A stretch of DNA of 64,000 nt from Anoplopoma fimbria (Eukaryota > Chordata > Actinopteri > Perciformes > Anoplopomatidae): assembly GCF_027596085.1 (NCBI RefSeq), contig NC_072449.1:20210834-20274833 (forward strand). Reading direction: 5' to 3'. The translations under genes and the position numbers were made by a program. Position 1 is the first letter of the stretch, and each line of letters starts with the position of its first letter. The notes beneath the pieces were generated by a model. That model was not told the origin of the DNA. It did not search any database and saw nothing but the letters and a program-made list of their open reading frames with translations. Shown here piece after piece: positions 1 through 11,737 of the stretch.

Positions 1-3000
1 CCATCTCATGCAGCAGTATGTGACAGTCAAACTTCAGCTGTTCGTTCTCAGTCTCCTGCAGAAAACAAGGGTAAAATACAGCCAAATGATAGAAAACCAA
101 GTCCAACACATGAACTCATCATCAGTTGGTATGTGAAGCTTCCTTTCTGCCAAAAACTTCCCATCATAGCAGAATGTTTTGTCTGCCTTTAGTGAAAAAA
201 ATGCCTTTTTATTCCGGAGACAAGTCTGTGGTATTGTGCAGATTCTTTAATTTTATTATCTCTCTCTCTACTTATCGATCGAAGATTTATAAGCAGACCC
301 AATGACGGATAAAACAAACCTACCAGCTGTGTGATGTTGGCTACCTGAGCCATGTTGTACAGAGTGTTTTCAGTGGACTCATTCAGCATGACGAAGCTGG
401 AGGCCACAATGCCGAGGTGCCAGAGAGGCCTGCTGTCAGGTTCCATGTGACCAAAGCTGTCTGTTGGTCAGAATGTCAGGAAGTGAGCTTGTATGTATGA
501 GTGGTGCTTGATTATGCCAACATATACTTGAGCTCATAATGAACAGGATATTACACCATAAGAGTTCACAAGCCATTGTGTTGGAACGAGCAAAAAAACA
601 TCAATACTAAATTTTGAAATCCCCAAAATGCCGCAATTCCAAACTGCCGATTTTGTGCAATATGTGACTTTGTGTGTCAGTTTAGAGGAATGGTATGCAG
701 AGTTTCTTTTCTTGTACATACCAGGTATATTGTTTGCCGACAGCAGGCTTGGGTTCATTTTGTACTGTTTGAACAAGGCCTCCTCCTGAGCCTTGGTGTT
801 TTTAAGGAGCTCCTCACACGAGGCCTGGACCTGAGGTGAGCGCCGTTGTTCTCCTCTCGGAAACAAAACTTCTGCAGGGCATTTCTCCGTAGTCTTTTTT
901 TTTTTTTAGGGGACAATGTATTAAAAAGAAGCATATAGAGGAAGGGCAGGTTTGATAAGACAAAAGTGGAGGGGAGTATACAGAGCAAAGGCGTAGTCCA
1001 AGTGTTACCATGGCAGCGAGTGAGTCAAGATTGCACCACACTGCCTCCTTTCATCTGCTGTTTAGTTAAATCTTGTCAAACCTGCCAACTGTAAAACCAG
1101 AGATTATTTACCTTACTCTGCTTAATCTGCTTAAAATAGCTTTCCATCAGCACATTGTGAAAGCAATGCCATTAAATCTTGAAATGTTGAGGTAAATGCA
1201 GCCAGACTTATATTTGTTTCCCTATTTAGGAATTGAATTTTTGTTTTTTTCCACCGACAAATCAAATGAGGAATTAAGTAAATCTGGCAGAGCAGAGTGA
1301 TCACAGGTCTTCAATGATTCAGTAACAGAATTTCATGTTTGCTCTATTTTAGGGTATTTTTTATTAACTGACTTTCATCAACTGACTAATTCAACAGTAT
1401 ATTTTCTGTTCATTACGGAGCACAGTGTAGATGCACATCTTCCAAAAAAAGTTAATGAATTAAACCAAAACTAAGGCACATTTGTGAAAACTACACAATA
1501 TGTATGTTAATGAATCCAATCTAGACTTTCACAGTGTTGTAAATAATTGTGTCTTACGTTGCTGATTATCTCCTGCACTGTGATCTCCAGCTGATACTTT
1601 CTTCCAGAGTCTGCCACATCCTAAAAAATAAGTCAGAAATAACCCCAGTTCATACGAGTTAGAAAGTAAATGTTAACTAAACTACAACCGTTACAGTTCA
1701 GCTGACCTCTGCGTTCCCACTTTGGACATTGTGCAGTCCGAACAGCCTGAATGGCGAGCCGTACTGGGTGTTGAGGTAGTGTTGGACCACTTTGGCCGCC
1801 CTCTGAGCTGGGTAGTGATTGGGGTTCAGCTCTCCAGTCGCCATCACATCCTCTTCGGCCTCCTCTTCCACTGATACGTTCTGCTGTTATTCCAGATGAA
1901 AGGAAAGTACAGTGAGAGAGGGAATGTTAGGCTGCTACAATGAGCAGGGATGGGCTTCCAACCCCTGAAGGACTTTGACCCTCAGGTGTCATCAGGGTGG
2001 AGCTTTCTGTCTCGGGTCGGTTTGTGTCCAGATTAAGGAAGATTCAGACACAAGGAGAACATCAATTGAGTGGAAAGGAAAGAAAATAAGTAGAAGTCTA
2101 AGAAAAAACACAGGGTAAAGAGGTGTACAGCAGGGAAAAGAGTCTGATCTTGCCTGTTACTGAAATGCAGCAACTCCCAGCCTGTTTCTTTGGTTAGTGG
2201 AAACTTATCTGTCCGCTGCACCTCAAGCAAGTGTAAAGATCACTTCCTCTTACAACAGAAGTGAGGGAGGACTGCCCCTTTTTAAAGAGACAGAGCCCTT
2301 TTTCTGATGTTTCATTCCTATTGAATCAGCTGACTGTATATATACACACAGAGTAAGACACAAAGTGTATTTGATTAGAATCACTGACTGCACCTTAGTT
2401 ATAAAATAAATTTCATTCAAATCATTGGGTGAGAGAGATATTTAATGCATTTTGGTTAAATCATTAAAAAACAACCCTAATATCTTATCATTTCCCCCCC
2501 ATGTTGGACAATACTTGTAACTGTTGTCTAATAACAAAAATAGTCCCCATGTAACTTTTTATTAAAGAAAAAGATGATGCATGCACTGGTGTTGCAAACT
2601 TGTCTTTAATAACGGTTCACTAATAATTGTAATACTTTTTTTTTTTAATCCAAGAAATTATTGCGTATACATGCTTGGTGTTAGTTTTGACTCATGTACT
2701 TGGTTGTAATTATGCAAAATCGCCCATTTTAGTGTTTTCTCGGTTGTGTTTATTACTGTGGATTGTTGTATTGTAATGTGATTGTGCTTCTGGTTTGGCG
2801 GGCAAATTTTTTTTTTTCTGAATATAACTTTAGTGCCATCAGCAACACATCCGATGTGGCATCCACTATCAATAGACTTGTATAGAGAGACTAAAACATT
2901 GTACATGGTTGACAGATAGTTCCATGCTGTTGCGTTGCTTCAAAATATGGATATTTTGTCCCGTTCTCTGCAGGTTTGACTTCACTCACAAGAAGCAGAG

Positions 3001-5226
3001 CGGCGGCTCTGGGCAGTACGGTAAAGTTATCGGAGTCCTCGAGCCTCTTGAGCCAGAACATCACACCAAGCTGGAGTTTGAAGACCAGACTGTTGGAACC
3101 AACGTCCCGAAGCAGTTTGTACCAGCTGTTGAAAAGGTAAGTCTTCCTAACTTTAATGTTGTCACAGTGAAAGAACAGCTATGTGGATGTGAAATAAAAG
3201 GATTTACTTGAACACTTAAGTGAAAGCCATACGCTCAATTTGTCAGTCAATGCTTGTTTATTCCCATCATGCCACAGGGCTTCAGGGAGGCCTGTGAGAA
3301 GGGACCCCTGACTGGACATATGATCTCAGGACTCAAGTTCATCCTGGAAGATGGAGCGAATCACATGGTGGACTCCAATGAGCTCTCCTTCATTCGTGCC
3401 GGAGAGGGCGCTCTCAAACAAGGTGAGTGTTTGCGTTAGCTCTGACCTCCTGTTTCATTCTGATTTGGCTGCACATCTGTCGATGTCAACAAACGTTAAC
3501 ACTGATTTTCATACGCTCTCCTCAGCTATGGAAAAAGCCAACACGGCCATCCTGGAGCCGATCATGTCTGTGGAAATCGTAGCACCACAGGAGTTTCAGG
3601 GGACCGTCATTGCTGGAGTAAACCGGCGGCATGGAGTCATCACAGGACAGGACGGCGCTGAGGGATACTTCACTCTATACGCTGATGTGAGTCCAGCTCG
3701 TAAATCATTCACATACAGCACGTATCTGCAAGTTTACAGCATTTGTCCTGTCATCCTTCACCATCATTTGTATTTGACTAACTTCAGCCCGTTTCTCCCG
3801 ACAGATTCCACTAAACGATATGTTTGGTTACGCCACAGAACTACGCTCTTCTACTGAAGTAAGTTAAACCTCCATATGTTTAGTCCATTATAGTCCAGAT
3901 CAGGTGGTCTAATAAAAAGAAAAACAAGACAAAATGCTCGGTAAACTCCTATCTTTATATTACACTAATCCTGTTAAAAATCACATTTAGTTCTCTTAAT
4001 AGAGACCTAATACTTTGTGATATGATTTAATTGTTTGACATTACACATTGATAAAAGTGATAAGAGTGCAAAGATCAGAAATCTATGTGAATAAACATGT
4101 ATTTGTAGCGTTTGTTTCTTTAAGGGCCATGCAGTCATAACATGTCTGCAATGTCTGTTTTTTGGATTCAGGAGAATGAAAGTAATACAAATTCCTGATA
4201 AATAAAATAATTATTGGATAAATATTATATCTGCTACCTTGGATGGTTAATTCTAGCATCTGTTGTAGGAAATATTGGTTGTAAATTAAAGTAATAAAAT
4301 TCCAGGAATTTACAGTCTCTTCCAGGAATTTACAGTCTCTGGTTGTTGGCACAATTTCTTCCAATAAAAACAGAGGAGTCTTAAAATTCAAGACAACTGC
4401 CGTAATACATTTATAATTTCCAAAACCAACATCCTCCATCATTTTGTTTATACAGGGAAAAGGGGAGTACACCATGGAGTACAGCAGATACCAGCCCTGT
4501 CTGCCAGCCTCACAAGAGGAACTCATCCACAAATACTTGGAGGCAACAGGACAGCTGCCTGCAAAGAAGAAGTGGAAGAGCTGAACACTGTCAGATCCAC
4601 GCAAACGTATACTACTGGACTTTGACCACCGTCCCTCATCCTTACACTCATTTCTGCCCATCACTATCCGAGACTCAACAATAAGGCTTTAATTTGTGGA
4701 GCCATGAAAACCTTGTTTTGTAGTTTAAGCAATTTTTCTCCTTATTGTTTGACCCCTGTGGAAAACATATTTATTACTTTGATTTAAGCACCAATTGATC
4801 TTGTTAATTAAGAAAAGTTAAATGTTTTGACTTGAGCTTATAATGGCTTTTGTACTATGTACAGAATGCTCATGATGTTACAATGACTGCAACAAAGATA
4901 TATATATACCCGTCTTTTAAAGTGTAGTTTCAACAACAAACACCCGATTCCTTTTGTTCAGCAACATTCTGTGTGTCGTTATGTGGATATTTCACATTAG
5001 CAATGCACGGATCAACCACAAAACACCAGAAAAAAAAAGACGAGTATACACAAAAGTCATTGGCACTTCTCACCTTTCCAAAGAACTCGGTTTCCTCCAC
5101 TGTTTCTGGTACGCTGTTTGGATGAGCCGTCATGTCCGCAGAGTCAGCTTCAGGCCTGATGGTCACACTGGGGCTCCCAGTTACCCCAGTTAACACCGCC
5201 AGAACAACGATGATCCTCAGACTCAT
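1..5226 (-). CDS. Secreted latexin/RARRES1-family protein, 3' end outside window
   Basis: Coding exons on the minus strand: 5074-5226, 1707-1883, 1558-1620, 722-893, 324-460 and 1-55 (continues past the window start). Phases agree across all joins and give about 252 codons. Exon 1 encodes a signal peptide ([17 protein letters not shown]) and an acidic linker. Later exons carry the duplicated cystatin-like folds of latexin: [16 protein letters not shown], then [47 protein letters not shown], and [12 protein letters not shown]. Human latexin (222 aa, a carboxypeptidase A inhibitor) has no signal peptide; RARRES1 (about 294 aa) has an N-terminal hydrophobic segment. This gene combines latexin-like residues with a secretory leader, so I give no symbol. 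Start chosen at 5226 because the hydrophobic core follows directly. Intron 1 (1884-5073) contains the last five exons of gfm1 on the other strand. The family is clear; the choice between latexin and RARRES1 is open. Confidence 0.85.
2974..4584 (+). CDS. gfm1: Mitochondrial elongation factor G 1, C-terminal exons
   Basis: Five coding exons: 2974-3136, 3278-3422, 3526-3686, 3805-3858 and 4456-4584 (stop TGA 4582-4584). They join in phase to about 217 codons, the last third of a protein usually near 750 aa; the GTPase part lies left of the window. The sequence covers EF-G domains IV and [59 protein letters not shown] ([13 protein letters not shown]), [18 protein letters not shown], and [18 protein letters not shown]1 catalyses ribosomal translocation in the mitochondrial matrix. 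The whole segment lies inside intron 1 of the minus-strand latexin/RARRES1-like gene. I saw no AATAAA or ATTAAA in the 340 bases after the stop, so the polyadenylation site is unclear. Confidence 0.97.
4301..4340. repeat. Exact 20-bp tandem duplication in the last gfm1 intron
   Basis: The unit tccaggaatttacagtctct occurs twice head to tail with no mismatch, 116 bases before the last gfm1 exon. It is probably a recent slippage or end-joining duplication. Confidence 0.9.
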
Positions 5227-5299
5227 TATAGGAGGCTGTAAAACACAGATGCTAGAGAAAAGGGAAAAACCGCTTCTGTGAAAGAGCACAGGAAGGGAA

Positions 5300-6532
5300 A
5301 TGAACCTCCTGTCGGTGTGGAGTTATGCAACAGAGGAGGTGGGAGCAGAAAGTAGAGACTGTCCAGATCTTTCTATCTTTTCCTGGCACAATCTGTTTAT
5401 TTTGTTCTCCTCTTGGCTAAACAAACTGCTCAGACTTTATCTGGTTCTGTTCTTCGTTCGTTCTCATGCAACTCACTTAAGCTGTCAGCCCCTGAATGTT
5501 TCAACAGCCGGACGACGAGACCTGATTAGTTTAGGAACAGTTATCCAATTAGAGTAGCTGTGACTAATGGAGCCTGATGGGTTGCAGCCTCGCCTGGTCC
5601 ACAGTGTGCCAAAAACAATGTAGCAGGACGCTCATGGAGCCAGATTAAACACGTTCTGGCTATTTGGAGCAGTTAAGAAGCAAATTATACACGGTTTAAG
5701 ATTCAAGATCATAAAGGAAAGTTATGAAAACATCCACAAAAGTGGGCTCATCACAATCCGACATCCAACCGAATATTCTCACAGGAAACATTACCACATA
5801 CTCAGTATTTTAGTAATTTCTTATCTTGTTCAGAGATCATGGATCACAGACTGAGATAATGACAAGCAATTATTCTGATCTGCTGTATCTCAATATTAGG
5901 TTTTGTGATTTGGTTGAAAAGCTTTAATTTGAATTGTTTTATCAAATCCTTTAGTCTGGAAAAAAAAGGAGCGATATTCCCCTTCAGACTCATTGTGTTG
6001 GATATTCCATCATGTTATTTAAAGCAGTATCAGACGCTGATCCAGGCACATAAACCTTAATCTCACAGTTATATTTATGAATCTGATAACATACTCCATA
6101 GATTCTTGCTTTTTATAATACAGATAAATTAGACAATTGCTTTTGCTGCCTGTTTTTGAATCACCAAAATAGTTAGTCAAAGTCGATCAGAAATATTTTA
6201 ATGACGCTTGATGTGTTCTACAAAATACAAATAGACAAATGATCAACACCGCAGCAAACATACTGAACAGAAAGGCTTTTCATCATTACTGAGTCGCACT
6301 GGGTTGCAGTTAATGTAACTGATGTAAATAATAATAGTGTGTACAATATTCTGTAATCAGTGATGCACACACACTCAAACTTTACTAGATAAACCTGTAC
6401 AATCTATTGCAGTTAAATAAAAACAGAGACTTGATGTCAAAACAGTTCTATTAGATTGTAAAGGTGCATTTAATAAAGAATAAATAACAGTTACGGGACT
6501 TTAACTCTGTAATAAAAGGTGAAAAACTACAT
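5300..6532. other. Intergenic between the latexin-family gene and neu3
   Basis: AT-rich sequence upstream of the signal-peptide exon and downstream of the sialidase stop. The start of the stretch presumably contains the promoter of the latexin-family gene. I see no open frame with family resemblance and no recognised repeat. Confidence 0.6.
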
Positions 6533-9500
6533 TTAAGACAGCGAACACATCTCAGCCAACTTGCTCTTCTTCCTCGTCTTCTTCACATGAGGCCCCTGAT
6601 GAAAGGCTTCTGTTCTTTGACCGTCATGTCCACTCGTACAATCCGTCTCTGAGGTTTGATTCTGCTGTCTTTTACATTCACGGTTGCTATTTCCCAGCGG
6701 TGCGTCCCGGGGCAGATTATCAATGAGCTCATAGAGGGTGAAGATGCTGAAGCAGATCTCATCGTAGGCCGTTTTGGTGCCGCACTCAAACAGGCAGGCG
6801 AAGGCCACAGCGGGTGGTGCACCGAGGGAGGGGCAACTCCAGATAGGCGAGGTCGGAGTAAGCGCTGTGGCCCTCGTAGATCACCCAGGGGCCACGCCAA
6901 CTGTCTGGATCGCGGGGAAACAGGCTGAGGAACACACCCAGATCCCTGCGTCCAGTGGTCCATGTTGGGTGGGAGTACACCACCCAGGTGGGGGTGAGAA
7001 AATTTGGATGATTGGGTGTCAAGGAGCTTGTAGAAGCAGAGGTGGTGTTATTTGAGTCAGTCATGCAGGACGTCCAGTGTCTGGAGTGACGTATAGGTTG
7101 GTCTAAGTGTTCGCCAAGAGAATGAAATAAATGTAACGGGGCAGGAAATCCCACAATGCTACCATGGCAACCGTTTCGAGGCTCCACAAGCCGCTGCACC
7201 AGCTGCCCTTCCTGAAACACCGCTCCGTCATCCAGACTGAGGGCCTGCACCCTGTATCCCAGAGGGCTGCGCGCATTGCAGTACAGCACGTTGGTCCCGT
7301 CCTCTTCGTCCACAGACACCATCTGACACTCCACGCTCTCCGGCACGGGCACCCCCTCCCCGAAACTCCATGTCCGCCCGTGGGTGTCACTGTGGAAGCA
7401 GAAGGCGTGGGGGTGGTCTGGCAGAGCTGTCCGAAGCACTCTTTGCACTCGATGTGGTACGCGTAGGCAGGAATCAGCAGACGGCCAGACTTCAGCTGGA
7501 TGCCGTGACCCGGGCCGAGAGCGAAGGTGGCCCATTCTGCAGGGACAGAGGAGGAAGTGACTTACTACAATACATAAAGGATATGTTCACATTTTAACAA
7601 GTCTGTCTTTAAACAAAACTCACATGTCCTCATGTTCATTGAAACAGTTTTTGATCACCGTATTATCTATTTGGGGGGGGGATCTTTTCACAGTCAGGAC
7701 GTAGAGTTAGGACAATCACAGCGTCCTAAAACAATTTCAGTGTATGTGAGTATTGTTTTGTGACAGACTTGGAAAAACAGGGAAACTATCCTTTAACAGG
7801 TTTAGTCATATCATATCATATTAAAGGGGAAAGGTTGCCTAAAGTACATACAAATATGTGTAATACAATTCTTACAATAGATTTCATGGTATAATATCAC
7901 ACCGCTTGGTTCTAAATTGTTTACCTAAACGTGCCACTTTAATCTCTAATCCAACAACAGCGAGACAGAACTGTAATAATGATGTGGGACCCTTCTTTAT
8001 TGTTTTCTATCCTGTTAAAAATCTGACAGATCATGATGATAAGGGGGCATTTTCAGATTTATAGTATTAAAATTAAACAACAGAAAAAAAGGAATATAAT
8101 CGATGCTGCAGAACCAGAGATGTGATCTTTTTGTATTCTATGCATACTTCCTAATAGTCAAATCCTTGTGCCCACATTACCCACAATGCAACATGTCCAC
8201 AATGGTTCAGTTAGGAATGCAGGTGTGTTATAGTTGCAGCTAATGTAGCCTCTAGCTGCAGAGAAGAGGAGAAGGCTACAGAGGTCTGGTGAGCTCACTT
8301 ATTCGAACTCTGATGCTGACTCAAATGACATCACTTGAGGCAGTTTATCAAAACACACAGTCCCCTCAGAGTTTACTTCCCAAGATCTGTAAAATCAGTG
8401 AATTTCTCTTTTAATAAAGAAAGCTTTCTGTGTGTAATAATCATAATAACATTAGGGAAGTCTGTTTCCGGGTGGATTTTCTCTGTGTGTATCCCTGACC
8501 TTTGATTGTGTCTCCTATGACCCTCGTGGTGAGGTCGGTGACAGGACTCCAGGTGATTCCGTCATCGGTGCTGCAGATGTAGCAGAGACGGGTCAGGTTC
8601 TTCCCCGTCGCCAGCTGATAGGACTCCGAGATGTGGCCGAGGACAGCGATGAAGAACAAGAAGAGAGTGTCTGTGAACTCATCGTACACCGGGCACGGGT
8701 TCATGGACCGGTGGCCCGGCAGGAAGGCTGTGCCGAGGACATGCATGTCCTCCCACTGCACGAGGAAAGGACGAAGAAAAGGAGATAAGAAATAAGGAGT
8801 CTAAAAGATATAATCATACTACATTATATCATTACAAATTAAGTAGAATGCTATAGACTATCACAAAAGGAAAGGTAGCATTCAAATTAAAGTGTCAGGT
8901 CATATATTTTCCCACCAATCTCGTCTTTTACAAAGACATCAAAATGTTCTTCTCTTACCACTATTATTGTTGTTATGTTTTTTTTCCCAATGTTTCTTTA
9001 CTTTATCAAACCCAAACACCAAGGAGTTTGTTCATTGTTTATTGTTGTTTACTTTTATATCTTATTGTGTTGTTTCTGTATGATTAATGACGCTGTTCTT
9101 TATGTAAATGGTAAAAGTAGAGAATATAGTGTAGTTGCCATATACTGTTATGAACTTCCTTGTCATCTGAGACTCTCTTTCTCTGCAACTTTTCTAACCC
9201 GATTGTGTCTTGGTAATATTTGTTCCATAAAAATAAAAAAATGTAAAACAGTGTTTACCTTTTCTTTGTGTATTTATATACTTGCTTTTAAATCGGTAAC
9301 TTGAATTTGGAGCCATGCATTTTGAAGATTTTTAAACAAATGCTTTTCATTTAACTTAATTAAAATCTGCAGGGCCTAATAAAAGTCCAGACCCAGTAAC
9401 TCAACACTGACCTCCACATAGTTCCTGTAGAAAGTGCCTCTCCTCATGACTAGCAGGTGAGCCTGAGAGTCTGACGGGCTGAGTCTCTCCTCGCAGAAGG

Positions 9501-9612
9501 CCAGGAAGGACCTGGAGCGGGACAGGAAGAGCAGCGCTGGGACTCGGTACGTCACTCCGTTGGGCTCCTTGTGAAAAAGCACCGACCTCGCTGGGAAATA
9601 GGGTGACCTCAT
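6533..9612 (-). CDS. neu3: NEU3-type sialidase with two apparent frameshifts
   Basis: Minus-strand exons: 9412-9612, 8500-8755 and 6533-7536; splice phases 0 and 1 fit. About 486 codons if two indels are allowed for (human NEU3 is 428-461 aa). Sialidases of this family remove terminal sialic acid, NEU3 mainly from gangliosides at membranes. Visible motifs: YRVP arginine motif, D of SPSDSQAHLLVMRRG, Asp boxes STDDGITW and SLDDGAVF with a degenerate SDTHGRTW, GPGHGIQL, VECQ glutamate, NARSPLGYR and GRRDLGV arginines, and AYSDLAYL tyrosine. All expected catalytic residues are present. The last exon needs one extra base at the G5 run 7409-7413 and one fewer at the G4 run 6830-6833 to keep homology. 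The shifts are opposite, so the frame is restored for AFACLFECGTK and the lysine-rich tail. Teleosts have several neu3 paralogues; which one this is remains open. Confidence 0.88.
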
Positions 9613-10657
9613 ACTCTCCGTTGTTTGTATATTTCAAGGTAACTCCAAATCTTCTGAGAAGGAGCTTAACAAAGATAAACAAACAAAACCGTGAGTCTAT
9701 TATGTTGAGGAAATGTTTAAAAGTAGATGTATAGGTATCTGCATACAGGTTATCAAATTGTTAAACAGGGTTACAAATAGTGCAAGGGTGAATGGGAGTG
9801 CAAAGAGTGCTAGAATATATATTATGGGTATTGTAATAATTACATTTATATACATACTGAAGGTTGTCTCTGTACAGTATGCATGTATAAACATTTATAT
9901 GCAGTAAATATAGGTTGCTTTACATTTGACAAGAATGGATTATATTTACACGTTATTGCGCAATTTGTATATTAAACTGTAGTATTTAGCATTTGTAAAC
10001 AGATGTTTTGGTATAATAGCGCTATTGCACAGGGATTATTTCCATGTCTACTTTAAGAGATGCTGCATCAGAATCTGGTAATAAAAAGTAACTAGAGGAA
10101 GCCATTTGAGTCTTTTTTCGTTTTCCTGTGTGTGAATTTTCTTCACTTTCACAACACTACAGCAGTGTAATACACTTTCTTCCGCCTGCTACTGGCGCCT
10201 CTGATCAATGTGTTAAACATCACATTTAGTACTTCTTTACACATGCAAGACTATTTAATACATTTGAATACAAGCACAATAAATATGAATCTAACTTTAA
10301 CATAGGTCACTTACCTTACTTCATTCTTTATAACTGAAGTGAAATAGAACCTTGTGACAAATTCACACCGCCTATCTTCAGCAACCGCATTATAACGGTC
10401 ATCACATATTCAGCTACTTAGTAAAACCTGTAATTGCATTATACACACACAGAAAGAGGAAGTAGCTTTTAAAGCACATGCAGGTCTTGAGCAGAAAAGG
10501 GTTTATAACTGCAAGAGTACTTACATTCAAAGTGCACTCTGAGAACTGCTGCTTTTCTGTGAGGATAATGCACGATGTGTCAGCATATGAATGTTGTGTG
10601 TGCGTTAGTTTGTGGGGGTTTGAAAGCCATGGCCTCTTCTTTCTGTTCCCCATTCAG
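9613..10657. other. Intergenic upstream of neu3
   Basis: AT-rich. From 9700 to 9910 there is a stretch of short phrases such as agtgcaaag and tagtgcaag, resembling a decayed interspersed repeat, but I cannot name the family. No promoter motif stood out. Confidence 0.4.
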
Positions 10658-10761
10658 TGCAGCAGTATGGAAAGCTGTTCACTGACCCAGAAATGGACCA
10701 CACTCATCAGATCTACATGCAGCTTTGGATGAATCAGCGAGAGCAGCCATTGTGGAAATGA
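10658..10761 (+). CDS. Possible unassigned terminal exon (33 codons)
   Basis: After a good acceptor (ctgttccccattcag) there is a phase-2 open stretch ending in TGA 10759-10761. It reads QQYGKLFTDPEMDHTHQ, then IYMQLWMNQREQPLWK. The composition is protein-like (balanced charge, several W, Q and M) and unlike the AT-rich surroundings. I found no partner exon upstream and do not recognise the family. It could be a real 3' exon of a small gene whose other exons I missed, a decayed exon, or chance. Confidence 0.35.
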
Positions 10762-11191
10762 AGGCCCGCTGAACAATGATTTGATGATCTGCCCCCTCTG
10801 TGTCCTGAGTGCTTTTGCTTTTAGTTTCCTGTAAAATGTGCAAGATATATGTAGACTACTTTACTGTTTTCAAATCCAAGCTCATGCATTTCGACATCAC
10901 TGTGGTTTTTCTCAGAGGCTCATTTAATTTCCTACAGACATGCAGCTTGGAAAACTGTTTTGGCCTGTGAAAAGGGGATAATTTGCCCTGAATGTCCTTT
11001 CAGGCAGCATTTTCCTCCCACCCACTCATTCAATGTTTTAAATAAGAGATATAGTAAAGTAGATTAAGGTTAGTGCCATGTTTGATGTTGAATGTCTGCC
11101 ATTCCTGGCAAAAAGCATTGCATTTTAAGGCTGTGAACTAAATCCAGCTGGCTCGCTAACTATAGGGCACAAAATTCCCTAGAGTCATATA

Positions 11192-11297
11192 TGACGTCAT
11201 CAACGAGCGACCCGACCCCACATGGCAAACAGCTGAGGTTTTGACGGCATTCGCTAAGGTAGCGTAATTCTGACTTTATAAACAAGTCTTGACGTCA
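11192..11297. promoter_or_regulatory. Two full CRE palindromes upstream of wdr53
   Basis: TGACGTCA occurs at 11192-11199 and 11290-11297, 98 bp apart, with an E-box CACGTG at 11348-11353. All lie 385-545 bp before the wdr53 start codon. Full CREs bind CREB/ATF proteins and are typical of proximal promoters. The inferred noncoding first exon of wdr53 would begin shortly after them; I could not fix its boundaries. Confidence 0.5.
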
Positions 11298-11737
11298 TAA
11301 ATAATGACACTTTTGTAAATAATTAACGATAAGCAGATAAATAACACCACGTGTTTATTATCGCAGCCAGCCGGACTTCACAACGTGGAGTTAGGTGTTA
11401 GCTGTTATGCTAACAAGTTAGTAAAGCTAAAGAGTCACGACTGTTTGGTTTCATAGGGAAAAAAACTAAACACATTTACTTTACTTGACATTTAAAAAAC
11501 AAACAGATAATGATATAATTTAATAAGCTGGGACCAATGAATGTCAGTAACGATAGCCTGGAAAATAAAGCGATATTCTCTATTGATTGACTTATTGATT
11601 AATTAAGTAATCATCTCGACTCTTTCCCCTCCTATAGTCCTACATCTGGTGTACAACGTTGCCATCAGCGGTGTCAAAGCAACACCACACACTAATGTAT
11701 ATCTCCTCCTTGTCCTTTTACATTTGTCAGGGTCAGC

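Noticed and set aside
2033..2230. 65-codon minus-strand frame beside exon 2 of the latexin-family gene
   Set aside because: No splice sites fit, and exon 1 at 5074-5226 joins exon 2 in phase with a proper signal peptide.
4083..4664. 193-codon minus-strand open frame
   Set aside because: It spans the last gfm1 exon in antisense and adjoining intron; it has no family resemblance and the plus-strand exon explains the conservation.
6786..7535. Treating the 249-codon frame alone as a gene with its own start
   Set aside because: Its first 40 residues are out of frame with the sialidase, and its apparent ATG is the splice junction sequence of exon 3.
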